Assembly (NCBI RefSeq): GCF_025698545.1
Contig: NC_068575.1
Coordinates: 45,827,980 to 45,891,979 of the forward strand
Source: Gossypium raimondii
Lineage: Eukaryota; Streptophyta; Magnoliopsida; Malvales; Malvaceae
DNA: 64,000 bases
Direction: 5' to 3'
In this document: positions 12,701 through 23,354 of the stretch, piece by piece
Numbering within the stretch: position 1 is the stretch's first letter
How the letters are laid out: every line of letters begins with the position of its first letter
The notes under the pieces: generated by a model
What the model saw: only the letters and a program-made list of their open reading frames with translations
Database searches by the model: none
Told to the model about the DNA's origin: nothing
Program-made: the position numbers and the translations under genes

Positions 12701-13195
12701 GTTTCGTTTCCTGGTAATGTAAATGGCTTAACTTCACTTCGTGTCCTGAAGATTTTAGGGTGCGATAGATTTACCTCTTTGTCTGATAGGGTCATGCATT
12801 TGACACATCTTGAGGAATTGTGCATTTGGGATTGTCCGATGTTGAATTCTTTACCGGCAGAAATCCAGCATCTAAATGCTCTTCAAAAATTGACAATTAG
12901 TTGGTGTGACGGATTTACTTCTGTTCCAAACCAGATAGAACATCTCACCTCCCTTTGTGAGTTGAATTTCGAATATTGTATTCATTTGATGTCATTGCCT
13001 CAAGGGATAAAGAGCCTCACAACACTCAAGAACCTATACATTCGGGGATGCCCCCATTTGGAAAAGTGGTGCAACGAAGGGGGAGGAGAGGGTTGGCCTT
13101 ACATAGCACATGTTCCCCATATTCAAATCTTTGCTTATGATAAAGCATTGTACTCTATGGGACGAAGATCCCATGGCAGTCTCTTTACAAGGTAA
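9716..13195 (+). CDS. CC-NBS-LRR disease resistance protein, RGA type
   Basis: Intracellular immune receptor: a nucleotide-controlled switch that senses pathogen effectors and triggers defence. One uninterrupted 1159-residue frame. Domains: N-terminal Rx-type coiled coil (1 to about 150, with AYDADDLLDEF); NB-ARC with P-loop GMGGLGKTT (196-204), kinase-2 LLVLDDVW (271-278, the final W typical of the non-TIR class), TTR (about 304-306), CGGVPLA (361-367), CFAYCSIFPKD (420-430) and MHD (488-490); then leucine-rich repeats from about 550 to 1140. All nucleotide-binding motifs are intact, so it looks functional. Start: ATG at 9716 in context TCCATGGC, giving MADVFVSS, the usual beginning of this group; two more upstream codons are open but have no ATG. 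Single-exon coding is common for this class. The stop codon overlaps a splice-donor consensus, so a longer C-terminus by alternative splicing is possible. Recognised pathogen unknown. Confidence 0.95.
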   Translation: MADVFVSSLVSTILGNLNSLALREFEIASNLETDLQDLESTLSTIQAVLQDAEQKQWRSEAVRNWLRKLKDIAYDADDLLDEFAAKAFLWKARENMSSKVSDFFSSKNSTVFTFKKAHELKQIRQRLDAVAEEKNKFHLTEKVGDLEIDDREWRLTSSLVNESEILGRNEDKENVINGLFGSSLDKNDLSIYAICGMGGLGKTTLAQLVFNDERVERGFALRIWVCVSDAFEVRRLIKAVIESIDGSPCDIVELDPLQRYLQEKLRGKRFLLVLDDVWNENFEKWDGFRNSLNVGAKGSMVIVTTRIEKVALIMATLPIYHLDYLSDENSWLLFKHRSVLMESEEGYKRLESIGKQIVQKCGGVPLAVKALGSMLRLKRRESDWLCVKESEIWELPDDGSGILPALRLSYDNLPSYLRQCFAYCSIFPKDCEMDKSQLIELWMANGFVPSRGRRELREIGDEIFLELTWRSFFQDVTEDDDGTVTCKMHDLVHDLAISIMRFECYMYDKNQSFGSPKQIRHLHIPIQPMPPFGYGRILLDKQYNLLKSCSSVRSLILGGIGLTKADCPLKHVRALDCNMYQIPKSLGKMVHLRYLNIRYQGSACIDRIPKSFCNLVHLTYLNLSYTRIKRLPQSANCLLNLQIMKLSCCRYLCELPQGMQHMRSLKCVDISHCDSLEQTPPGIGHLTQLVELSIFIVRKDHGCGVWELKELDLGKELSLKELDNVTGSTEAKSANLIRKQNLRSLSLIWGKQAGEFPDNEEEVLSSLQPHYNLEYFRISCYQGLRLPSWLIDLPNLVSVELDLCKRCSHLPPLGELPLLKVLKIKGMDAVKCISSEFYGNGINPFSSLEELYFDSMPVLETWKTVEERGNFPRLQILVFRKCPELIELPKFPTLKKLRIWKRGSGLSSPCLGSLEIDDLSGLTVFPSGLLQNQTHLEELRIESLPDLKSLSNHLDNLSVLKHLQIYGCHKLEDILEALQNLNALESLGLGSCHSLVSFPGNVNGLTSLRVLKILGCDRFTSLSDRVMHLTHLEELCIWDCPMLNSLPAEIQHLNALQKLTISWCDGFTSVPNQIEHLTSLCELNFEYCIHLMSLPQGIKSLTTLKNLYIRGCPHLEKWCNEGGGEGWPYIAHVPHIQIFAYDKALYSMGRRSHGSLFTR

Positions 13196-13741
13196 ACTTT
13201 ACCTTGTAGTTATTTATGTAGTTTTTTACTTTAATTCTATCTTTGCCTTTATATGTGCCTTGATTATCATCCTGAAATGGTTGACCAAGCCGTTCTCTTA
13301 ATAATGTTTCTTGTTATGCCGTTCTATGTTATTTAGACTCGGGGACAAGTATGGGGCGCAATAAATGGCCAAGATGAGTATTAGGTGCAATATAGCCTTT
13401 GCATTTTGACAATTTGTGTATATATCCCTTTTAATAGTTGACCTACATTTACAATCTATGTTACTTGGACTTGATATGAGTCTCGGAAATATGTATGCAT
13501 CCAACATGGGTATGTTAATTGTTTTTCCATGATTTTGAATCATTTGGAGACTTTGGAATGATTATAGCGTGATAATCATGTCCGAATATGGACTGGATAT
13601 GGGTGTCGGACATGGGTAGTTTAAGAAAATTATAGAGCAATATAATTTGCAATGAAAAGCCCAGACCATATCGGTTCTGAACTGGTAAAAAAGAGAGGCA
13701 AATTCAAGGTTTTAATTCGATGCATTGGGCTTATTTTGCAG

Positions 13742-13802
13742 GTTTGGTGATTGGACATGTGGCATAGCAAGTAAGTTGTTGAAATGTAAGCTAGAGTCAT
13801 GA
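13742..13802 (+). other. Possible alternative last coding exon of the CC-NBS-LRR gene
   Basis: A donor-like AAG|GTAAAC sits at 13189-13197 over the stop codon, and a good acceptor TTATTTTGCAG ends at 13741. Splicing these (intron 13192-13741, 550 bases) keeps frame and adds 19 residues after R, starting FGDWTCG and ending LES, stop at 13800-13802. It could equally be a 3' UTR intron or unused. Confidence 0.35.
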
Positions 13803-14733
13803 ATTCCAAGGTAATGGACGAGTGAAAATGCTGATATCTGGGTTCAACATAATCTGCGCCATCTGTGATTTATGTTATTTGGATTCATTCAATTGTAGGT
13901 TTTGAGTAGAGTATGTATGATGTGTTTAGTGTAGGTCTATTCAATATTTTTGAGATTTTTATATACAAAATTCTTAAAAGATCCATGTTTAAATGTTAAT
14001 AATACTATATGCTCTTTGCTCAAAAAAAAAAAAATTCAGTTTATATCGTAATAATAAAGTCATGAGGATAGGGGAAGCAGTTGCCTTTTGACTCTCCTAA
14101 CTGGTAAATTTGTTATAAAAAAACCTTTTAAATTTTGTCATATCATAAATTAATATAATAATAATATTATAAATTAATTATTCATTTTTAACCTTTAATG
14201 CTGAATTCCTAGCTGTATTGGTATATAGCCCAAATTGCAGCCTGGATATTTTTGAAACATCTAGCCCATGCTTGGTCCACGTGACTTAATTTATTATTCC
14301 AAAAAAAAAAAGTAATTTTAATTTTATATTTACATACTACTTTTAATTTGAATCCAAATTTAACTGAAAAAAAGGTTAGTGTTTCCCTAAAAAAAGAGGA
14401 TCAATTAACTGGTATGTTTCTGGAAGTGCATGCTATTCCTCTTCTTAGAAAAAATAGGTGTATTCCTCTTCTTAAAAAAAAATATTAGAAATAAAAATAT
14501 ATTATTCCTCCAATTGTAATTCCAGCATAGGATGTATGATGACAACGCCAATAGATGAAGATAATTACGATATTTTTAAAAACATTTTTTTTGAACTACT
14601 AAAACATACACATATTTCATTCCTAGAATGAATGTTTATCTTATTATTGTTGTTGATTGTGCTGTAAGTATTGTTTCCAGTAATGGGCAACATCAGTTGC
14701 AGACATCCTTCTTAATCTGTTTATGTTCTTCAT
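13803..14733. other. Intergenic, no gene seen
   Basis: AT-rich DNA with poly-A and poly-T runs and no open frame of interest. The left part may be 3' UTR of the resistance gene. Confidence 0.5.
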
Positions 14734-15400
14734 CAGTGGTGAAGTCAGAAAAGGATCGAAATTAAATTGTAATTTTTGTATTTTTAACTTTTAAAGAATT
14801 AAATCAACACTTGTTAGAGTTGTGTGACCCAAATTTTAAGAGATTACTTACAAGTCAAGTTAAACAAAAATATATTTTCTTTCTAGAAGATTTAGTATTT
14901 ATTAATATAATATATTTATCATTTATTAGTATAGTTTATTTGACTTACTAATTTAGCCTATAAATAGGCTCTTTTACAATCTTAGAAAAATATACCCATT
15001 AGATTAGGACTCAAAACACATTCAGAGAATTTTGTGTTTACCTTTTGAGGGTTCTTTGTTTTCGGGTTTTCGGGGTTTAGTTTTTATCTCCATCTTTTGT
15101 ACTCTTCGTTCTTTTGTCATTATAGTAAAATTATCTTTGCCCGTGGTTTTTTATTCTCTTTGGAGGGGTTTTTCCACGTTAAATTTGTGTGTTCATCTTC
15201 TTAATTTCTTCTACTATTTTTACTTGTTTGTTGCTTAATCGGGACGATCCTAACAAAACTTTATTATTTTTAGGGGGGGGCCAAAATGAAATTTTAACTC
15301 TACTAATTTAAGATTTTAAAATTTCTAAATGGCCTAAATGAATAATTTTCCATTTTAGGAGGGGTCAGGCCCCTGCTAGCCTCTCCTAGATACGCCACTG
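14734..15400. mobile_element. MITE with CAGTGG-type inverted ends, split by a solo LTR
   Basis: The left end CAGTGGTGAAGTCAG and the right end TAGATACGCCACTG are inverted relatives (CAGTGG). Flanks TTCTTCAT and TTCTTGGT agree at 6 of 8 positions, as expected for an old hAT-like 8-base duplication. The internal pieces (ATTAAATTGTAATTTTTGTA on the left, GGCCTAAATGAATAATTTTC on the right) resemble the continuous copy at 24954-25186, which shows that 14812-15255 is a later insertion. Class assignment is inference. Confidence 0.6.
14812..15255 (+). mobile_element. Solo LTR (copia-like), 444 bases
   Basis: Begins TGTTAG and ends CTAACA, a perfect 6-base inverted end of the TG...CA type. Flanks ACACT and AAACT match at 4 of 5, a likely aged target-site duplication. 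It has a TATA-like CTATAAATAG near 14960 followed by a T-rich stretch, normal for an LTR. There is no internal retroelement domain. Orientation is taken from the TATA box. Confidence 0.7.
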
Positions 15401-16659
15401 TTCTTGGTAGAAAGAGAAAAGATATTTCTAATGATTCGGTTTCTTTATCCCCTCTTAAAAAGTAAATCTATGTTCTAACAAAAAAGGATGGTATGCCGTC
15501 TTCTATTCTTGAGAACTGATTTCATCTAATAATTAATAAAGGGGAAAAAAATCATCTTTTAGAGCACATGCTTAAAAATGAAATTTCTATTTATCCAATT
15601 CCTTCTGATAGTTATACTTGGTTAGCATAGATTTGAAAGATCATTCAAGTAATAGATTTGAAATATGGGCTACTTCTATTTTGAGTATGAAAAATTCTGA
15701 GGTGATTAAGTTCAATTTACATCCTCAACAACTCGAAAGTTAAGAAAATTGGGTGTGAAATATATTTTGAGAAAATCTAAGTATGAAAAATCTTTTCTTC
15801 CTACATGAGTATATAGTGTTGTACGAGAGACTTTTAAACTTCTCATTCATAAAAAATCAAGAGTAAAAGTGTGGTGAGCTACTCTTATCAGGTGGAATAT
15901 ACCATTTGGTATGGATTTTTGTCTCTTTGGTGGAAGATGATGTAGCATGGACATCGTTGCATTCTCCATTTTCGGCTAAGCATTTCTAAACTCATGTAAA
16001 ATTTGCTCAGTTAATTTTTATATTTGAAATGGTCGTTTGTTGAATTGGCTGATTGGAATTGAAATACATGTTGATAATTAAATTGATTGTTTGATTCTAC
16101 TATGCATCTTGAAATACATGCACCCCATAAAACGGAAAAAGCATTTTAGTTTTCATTTATTTTTGTTTTTTAGTTTTTCAATTTGTATTTTAGTTAACAT
16201 TTGTTAACTTTGCTGACATGGCATATTTGTGGATTGTTATATGGATTATAAGTCAGCATTTAATTAATTTTAAAATTTTAAAACTATTAAAAACATAATT
16301 TTTATATTTTTAAAAATAATTTTAAAATTTAAAATAAAATATAATTTAAAATTTAAAATTTAAAATGTTTATATCAAAGCACATGAATTGCATACGCATG
16401 GTTAGTGATTAACTTAGGATTTAGGTAAATTACACCATGAACGTCATAAGTGAATTAATTCACAAACAAATTCAAAATTAATTCATTTTGAATCTAGTCA
16501 AATGTATCATTCTACCAATGAATACGTCTATATCTCTACCCGTGGAGTCAATTGCTCTGATAGCCAAGACTAGTCATCTTCCCATTTAATTTTTTAATAT
16601 TTTTTTTAACTTTCCTTTTTTTTTTCTCTTTACTTTCTATTCTCTTCTGTTTTCCTAAA
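15401..16659. other. Intergenic, no gene seen
   Basis: AT-rich. The stretch 15420-15960 has coding-like scraps broken by many stops, possibly an old retroelement remnant, but I could not name a domain. The stretch 16260-16370 is repeated AAAATTTAAAAT words. Confidence 0.4.
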
Positions 16660-16910
16660 AATTAAATTGCACAAAATGAAAAAAAAATATAGGGACCAAT
16701 TGTAGAATTTAACCTAAAATTTTCGTTTGAAATGATGATTTAATGTGCCACGTCAGTTTACCGTTACACCGTTAACGACAATTAATGACTCAATGACTAA
16801 AATGTTACAACGCTATAACATAATTGACTAAAACGTAACATTTTAAACATAAATGACTAAAATATAACGTGAGAAAAACAAAAGTGACTATTTGATGATT
16901 TACCCTAAAA
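16660..16910 (+). repeat. Dispersed repeat, copy A (inverted partner at 47995-48250)
   Basis: Words such as AACCTAAAATTTTCGTTTGA, GTTACACCGTTAACGA and ATGACTAAAATGTTACAA reappear, with changes, on the opposite strand at 47995-48250. It is non-coding and likely one end of a non-autonomous DNA transposon family. Confidence 0.6.
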
Positions 16911-16920
16911 ATATTAGCAT

Positions 16921-17515
16921 TTAAGGGTCTGTTTGATTGACGGAATTGATTTTCCGGAAAATCATTTCCAACTATTCCAGCGTTTGATTGGCGGAAAATA
17001 TTTTCCATTTGGAAAATGAACTCCAAAACAAGGGAAAATGGGTTACATTTTAGGGAAAATGTCTTACCCTTTCAATTTCCGTAAGACATTTTCCGTGCTC
17101 TCCTCTTTATCGCCTCCTTCATTCCTTCCTTCATTTCCGGTGAAAAGCGCTTACATTTATCGATTTTCCAAGAACTTATTTTTTAATTATTCAATACTTG
17201 TTTTTTAACACAATTACAAATGATTTATTTGATATTAGTTTTTTCAATTTATAACGATTAATATTGTAGCTTAATAATTGAGTATTATTATAAATAAATC
17301 ATTGCAATATATGTAAAAATAATTTAAAATATAAAAATTTATTAATATATATTAATATATGTAAAACAACTTTTCCGAAAAATATTTTCAAAAAATCAAG
17401 CAAAGAGAAAATATTTTACATGATTCAATCAAACACCGGAAAATATTTTCCAGTAAAACATTTTCCAGAAATCATTTTACGGAAAATATTTTACTCTCAA
17501 TCAAACAGACCTTAA
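16921..17515. mobile_element. MITE, PIF/Harbinger-like ends
   Basis: The left end GGGTCTGTTTGATTG and the right end CAATCAAACAGACC are inverted copies, flanked on both sides by TTAA. Inside, GGAAAATATTTTCC words are repeated in both orientations. No coding capacity. The G-rich end with GTTTG and a TAA/TTA-type flank suggest PIF/Harbinger; this is inference. Confidence 0.65.
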
Positions 17516-18103
17516 GTTCAATTATTTTTTAAAACTATTAACTATTTGTATACTTTTGTTTACATTAAAACTAGTGTTTAAAGCATTTAAACATTGAAGA
17601 TAAAATAAAATAAAACTAATTCGACGGATTGAAAATTAGAGAGTGGATGGATCGGATCTTTAGATTGACAGTTTAGCACTTAATTTCCAGATGATCCGAT
17701 GATTCAGTAGTATCAGTTGATTTCTATATTTCTATATAATATAAGTAAATTTAAATAAAAATATTAATAATTGGCTATAAGGTTGAGGGATGTTGAATTA
17801 GTTTAGGTTGAAACATGTGTGAATAATTCGTAAGTAAATTTATTGGTTGAGGTAATTGCTTACTTTTGTGTAATGATTGGTTGATATATATACATATATG
17901 TTTTTGGTACATAAGAGCTGATTATACAATCTAATTACTCCTTTGCCAAGCAATGGCCTCAGACTTGCAGGAGGCTCTACAGTTGTGGAGTTGTCCTTGA
18001 AGCTGCTCCTTTGCTAGCTAACGGACTTGAAAAAAAATGAACTGAACTGAATCAAATTTACAAAATCATCTTCTAAGATTCATCCCTATCCGTCCAAGTT
18101 CCT
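17516..18103. other. Intergenic, 3' side of the small basic protein gene
   Basis: AT-rich, no coding signal. The part next to 18104 is presumably the 3' UTR of the minus-strand gene. Confidence 0.4.
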
Positions 18104-18481
18104 TTATCCATATAGCTCATGAGTAGCACTTAAATTCTTGTAAATCTCATAAACCAACCTTTGATCAAATTCATAGCACGAATAACCCAAAGCAACCTTT
18201 CGAGCTTTGGGAATCCGTTTCCCTCCGAATTGATTCTCAGTCCCAGCTAACCTTAACATCATATTCATGTAACCGTTTTTGAGCTTCGTCAAAAGCTTCA
18301 TCGGCCTCCATCGCAGCTTCGGTATCGCTTTGATCTTCCAAAACCTTCGCGACCTCGCTCCGATCCTCGTGAGTTTTACGTTCTTTTTCTTGATCACTTC
18401 GCCGCCGTGGAGTCTTTGGTATCGCCGCCTTCTCCAGTATCCCCTCAAGGTACCGGGAATTGATTTCTGAAGAAACTCCAT
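18104..18481 (-). CDS. Small basic plant-specific protein, function unknown
   Basis: Single frame of 125 residues, very rich in R and K (for example GYWRRRRYQRLHGG near residue 14, and KKKNVKL). It has no signal peptide or membrane segment. The middle, PKLRWRPMKLLTKLKNGYMN, and the conserved-looking tail (YEFDQRLVYEIYKNLSA) remind me of a family of short plant proteins without a named domain. I cannot give a function. Support for a real gene: the codon pattern is unlike the random frames nearby, GC is higher than in the surroundings, and a TATA box lies about 70 bases before the ATG. The charge pattern suggests a soluble, possibly nuclear or nucleic-acid-binding protein; that is only inference. 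Confidence 0.7.
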   Translation of the reverse strand: MEFLQKSIPGTLRGYWRRRRYQRLHGGEVIKKKNVKLTRIGARSRRFWKIKAIPKLRWRPMKLLTKLKNGYMNMMLRLAGTENQFGGKRIPKARKVALGYSCYEFDQRLVYEIYKNLSATHELYG

Positions 18482-18550
18482 TAAATTGCTTTTTTTAGGA
18501 GTAAATGGAAAGATAGATTTTGAGATTGGGCAATCCGTTGGTAATAGTGA

Positions 18551-18560
18551 ATATATATAG
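18551..18560 (-). promoter_or_regulatory. TATA box of the small basic protein gene
   Basis: CTATATATAT on the minus strand, 70-79 bases upstream of the ATG at 18481, the right spacing for a plant promoter with a short 5' UTR. Confidence 0.5.
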
Positions 18561-19065
18561 AAAATTGATCATGAAATGAAAGTCAAATAGTTGTCAGTCA
18601 GCAAAGTCGGTCTTTGACAAATGAAATGAATTTTAGAATATGGATAGCTAATTAAACTCAATTTTGTTTGTGTTAATGGAAAATTATTTATTGTTGAATT
18701 TGGATTAAAATAAAAAAAAAACCTAAACTATGTTGGTATGAACTATGAAAGTTCCATCGTCTATGACTACTGATTTCTTGTGAATGTATCATTGGTTTCT
18801 GAAGCTAAAATATTAGTAGTTCTACGCAAATATTTTATTCACTTCACCCAAACTACCAAGTACGAAGAAATTTCATGAATTTGAGCCTCATTGATTTTAT
18901 ATTTAATAATTTAAATGTATATTTAAATTTTATTATCAAAATATATAAATAGTAATATATATTTTTAATCTTTTAGTCTTATTCAAATGAACAGTAAACA
19001 ATAAAACTCAAATTTTGTTCGATGATTGTGATAATTCTAAAATATAGAGTTATTTTCAATACTTT
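18561..19065. other. Intergenic, no gene seen
   Basis: Upstream region of the minus-strand small gene, AT-rich, no further signal. Confidence 0.4.
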
Positions 19066-19951
19066 TGTTACTTCGTTCTTCCGTTGAAAACATGATTGCT
19101 TATTGTTTTTGTGTTCTCTCTTTAATTACTATGACTTAATCTTGTTGATGCTAGAATGGTTATGCAACTTTAGTTTATATTCAATAAAGTTTTGGTAGAG
19201 ATGTTCCGTGCATTTGGTAGTTGTACTAAGTCACGTACTATCACAATCATACTTCCTGATGCATACATGATGTTGGTAAGTAATTAAATTAGTAAATCGA
19301 TCTGAGAAGATGGTTATTAATTGACACAATACCTGATTGGTGCTTGTTTAATCATGTGTTAATTAAATGTAATGGTATCAATGAATATTTATTACCTTGC
19401 ATAACCCTAGGATTAATGTGATTAAATTTGTTTTTATATAGACATATCACTGTTATCTCACTTAATTCTTAAGAACGATGCTTGAAAATGTAATCTTGAA
19501 GTTAGACTCGACATAAACATATGCGAAAAGACTAAGAGGTTAAGCTTAGGACTTCAAAGAATCCAAGCACTAGTAAAATCGGGGTTAGTAAATCACCAAT
19601 TATGCCACGGTCAACCGATATCAATCTTTATCATTGTTTTAATGAATATGGGTTAAAGGGGATTAACTATTCTAGTCCTTCATGCCATTGTGTTTAGTGC
19701 TTGTTATTTGCTTATTATTTTGTGTTGTTACATTGTGCATTCATCTAGGTTAAATTAAGTTTAGTTTATTAGCACATTCCTTAACCATATTTTTAATGTT
19801 TGCTAAATTGATAATTAAATTTCACAATTTTTGGTTGCACACAATGTCCCTTTGGAGATGATACTCTACTCACTACTTTATTACTTGTTATGATTGTGTA
19901 CACTTGCACATTATTCGCATAGATTATTATTAATATGCACACTCCGCGACA
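19066..19951 (+). repeat. 5' LTR of the Athila-like element
   Basis: Starts TGTTACTTCGTTCTTCCG, ends CTCCGCGACA, 886 bases. Long shared stretches with the 3' LTR, for example GACTTAATCTTGTTGATGCT and GCATAACCCTAGGATTAATG, differ by scattered substitutions and small indels. Confidence 0.8.
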
Positions 19952-19957
19952 AGTTTT

Positions 19958-19980
19958 TAGCGCCATTGTTGAGGATTGTG
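19958..19980 (+). other. Degenerate primer-binding site (tRNA-Asp type)
   Basis: TAGCGCCATTGTTGAGGATT starts six bases after the LTR and resembles the Athila-type site TGGCGCCGTTGCCGGGGATC, complementary to the 3' end of tRNA-Asp (from memory of the family). Confidence 0.55.
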
Positions 19981-20073
19981 TTTTAGTAATTATTTGTGAA
20001 ATTGAAATTTTGCAATTTGGTTTAAATTCATTTCATTTTTATTTTTAGTAATTTTCATTATTATTCAGGTGAT

Positions 20074-21030
20074 AATGGATCCTCTACAACAAAATCAAAA
20101 TTGAGGAGCTATTCACATCGCTCGAAATTCAGTCATTGTTGCTGATGACAGAAACCCAAAATTGAGGCACTGTAGTTTGAATTGAAGTCAGTTATGTTCC
20201 AAATGTTGCAAATGGTGGGCCAATTTAGTGGAATGTCTTCCAAAGATCCACATTTGCACCTCTAACTATTCATAGAGGTTAACAACTCATTTGAATTGGA
20301 TGGAGTCACTGCAGACGCTTTGAGATTGAAGTTATTCTCATACTCGTTGAGAGATAGAGCATGAGCATGGTTGATTTCCTTACTGCCCGATTCTGTAACT
20401 ACATGGCAATGATTGGCTAAACGATTCTTGATAAAATATTTTCCTCCTAGTAAGAATGTTAAGCTTTAAAAAGAAATAATCACATTTCAGTAACTTGACA
20501 AAGAATCATTATATGAAACTTGAGAGCGGTTAAAAGAATTATTAAGAAAGTTCCTTCACTATGGTATTCCATACTACATCCAATTGGGGACTTTTTACAA
20601 TGGTCTTAACGCACATACTAGAATGGTTGTAGATGTGTTTGCAAATGGACCCTTTCTTTAAAAATCTTACAATGAGGCTTATGAAATTCTTGAAAGAGTT
20701 TCTAACAATAATTATCAGTGGCCAACCAACCGAATAACCATACGAAGAAGAGTGACAAGAATACATGAAGTGGATGCACTTTCATCATTGGTAGCTCAGG
20801 TATCTTCTATGACTTCTATGCTTAAGAACATAACTATTAATGGTTTCAATGCTAACATAACAGGTCAACAGTCAAGCCAGTTTGAGAATATTTCCTATGT
20901 TTATTGTAGAGATGAACATATGTTTGAAAACTGCCCATCAAACCCAAAATCCGTCTATTACATGGGTAACCAAAATCAGAATAGCAGTCAAATTTTTACA
21001 ACCCTTTATAGCAAAATCATTTGAATTTCT
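20074..21030 (+). pseudogene. gag remnant 1 (Athila-like)
   Basis: Translated pieces read NNSFELDGVTADALRLKLF, SYSLRDRA, LPDSVTTWQ, KRFLIKYFPPSKNVKL and LGTFYNGLNAHTRMVVDVFA, the capsid region of plant Athila-like gag. A worn zinc knuckle follows (YVYCRDEHMFENCPSNPKSV). At least six stops and frameshifts interrupt it, and the open tail 20752-21024 is only its last part. Confidence 0.8.
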
Positions 21031-21129
21031 CATAAAATAACCAAGAGTCTGATCCTAGCAACCCTTATATGCAATCCCAGCCAAATCATCCGCTAGGGTT
21101 TTCTTAGCAAGTTTAGAAACCTCCGTCAG

Positions 21130-22378
21130 TTGATTCTTTAAGTAATATTGAGAATTTGATGAAAGCGTACACAACAAAGAATGGTGCCTTGATTCAAAGC
21201 CAAATGACAACATTAAAGAACTTGGAGAATCAGATAGACAACTAGTTAATGAACTTTAAAGCAAACCCTAAGGTATTTTGTTGAGTGACATTGCAAATTC
21301 AAGAAGAGCGGGAAAAGAACATTGCTAAGCTGCCATCTTAATGAGCGGAAGGGCATTGGAACCCGAAGTTGTTGAGGCTAAAAATAAGCCTGCTGCTGCT
21401 TAGAATCAAGAGGAAGTTCAACCAAATGTTGAAATTCCCGTAGTGCAGAAGCTTGGCCCTATGACAAGCACAACATAATAGCCCTAAAGGTTCAACACCA
21501 ACAACAAACACGGAGACACCATCACCTCATAAAAACTGTCCGACTAAGGTTAAAGTTCCACCACCTCCTTATCCATAGAGATTCCAGAAGTAGAAGCAAG
21601 AGGCAGAATTTAAGAAATTATTATATATGCTTAAACAACTACATATCAACATCCCTCTTTTGGAAGCTCTAGAGCAAATGTTGAATTATGCTAAATTCAT
21701 AAAGAACATCCTCTCTAAGAATATAAGGTTGAGGGAATTTGAGACAGTATCTTTGACAAAGGAATGCAGCGCATTCTTACAAGACAAACTGCCACCGAAA
21801 ATGAAGGATCCGAAAAGTTTTACCATATACCATGCTACATTTGAGATTCTTATTGTGGATTGGATTTATGCGATTTGGGAGTGAGTATAAACTTGATGCC
21901 CATGTCTGTGTTTAAGTGATTGGGTATTGGTGAGGTTAGATCGACAACGGTTGTACTGCAATTGGCAGATAGATCGATAACACATCCTGAAGGGAAAATT
22001 GAAGATGTTATGGTACGTGCTAAAAAATTTATTTTTCCTATTAATTTTCTTATTTTGGATTTTGAAGCAAATAAATACATCCCTATCATCTTGGGAAAAC
22101 CTTTCTTGACAACTGGGATATCGTTGATAGATGTCCAAAAAGAGGAACTCACCATGCGAGTTCAAAACGATCAGGTAACCTTTAATGTATTCAAATCCAT
22201 GAGGTATCCTAATAAAGGTAAGGAACATTTTGCTATGTCCGAGATAGAGTCATTAGTCGTTATAGAATGGGACTTCAATTCGATAGATGATCCATTAAAG
22301 CGTATTTTAGCATCAGTAGACGATGAAGCTTCACATGGATATCATGAACTTTCGACAATTAGAAGGGGAATCACTTTA
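21130..22378 (+). pseudogene. Retropepsin-region remnant
   Basis: Around 21863-21935 the translation reads DLGVSINLMPMSVFK followed by a stop, then LGIGEVRSTTVVLQLADRS and ILDFEANKYIPIILGKPFL up to TMRVQNDQVTFNVF. This is the aspartic-protease region as found in Athila-like elements, where the active-site triad reads DLG. The open frame 21920-22381 is the longest intact part. Nothing downstream continues into reverse transcriptase. Confidence 0.75.
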
Positions 22379-23222
22379 TGATGTATGAGAGCGCTTTAAA
22401 CTCATGCTCCATAAGTGTCCACACCGCGGCCTGCAAGATTGGCTACAACTCTAAGTTTTTTATAATGAGCTATATGGAGACTTGCACTCTAATATTACCA
22501 GTGCGTCGGCATGGGCGTTCATGTTAAAGACATATGTCCAAGCTTGCCAACTTATTGAAGATATGTGGTTGATTAAGTGGTTCATATATAAAGTCTAGAA
22601 ATTGATCGCAAATGCGGTCGATAGCAAGGACAAGTACCAACAAGTCCTCGAAAGGCTCAATCAACTTGAGATGAGTTTGGCAAAGGCGCAAGTTCCAAAT
22701 CAGCCACTTTTCACTCATTCTAATGTTGAAACTGATGGTGAGGGCACAATATGGGGAAATAACAATGAGAGTAGCCAAATGGAGGTTAATTATGTGGGGA
22801 ATAGAGGATACAAGCCTTATTCAAACACCTATAACATGGGGTGGCGTGACCATCCCAACCTTAAGTGGGGAGGGAACCAAAGGGGTCCCTCTAATCAAGG
22901 ATCGTAAAAACTTAATCCTTCAAGACCCAATGCATTATACCAACCTCCATTATCATTTACGGCCACCCAATATTTGGAGAGAAAATCGACCTTTAATAGT
23001 GACTCATTGCTATTGATTAGGGTTAGCAAAGTAGAAGAAGGTTTACATGTGGTGCAAGCCGGTGTGCGTCAAATAGATCAAAATTTTCAATTATTGCAAA
23101 ATAATTTAGCTTTTAGTATACCTAAAAATATCGAACCAAATCCAAGTCGAGAAGGGATAGAACATGGGAAATCTATCACCCTTAGGTCATGGGTTGTGGT
23201 AAAAGAGCAATTCCATGAGTGA
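22379..23222 (+). pseudogene. gag remnant 2, from a different gypsy family
   Basis: After the protease piece a second gag begins again: RFKLMLHKCPHRGLQDWLQL, FYNELYGDLHSNITSASA, LERLNQLEMSLAKAQ, and the tail NTYNMGWRDHPNLKWGG. Its order is gag C-terminal half after pol, the reverse of a normal element, so two elements are joined or one is inserted in the other. It has several stops. Confidence 0.7.
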
Positions 23223-23354
23223 GAAGCAAGAGAGTTTCAGGAATAGCTTGAGAAAGCATTGCTAAGAGTGAAGTAAAGGGAGAAACGAGGAGAAAAATCG
23301 TGAACCACCGCGGAGAACCACCGAAAATCACCTTACATTCTTCTTTCTTTTATT

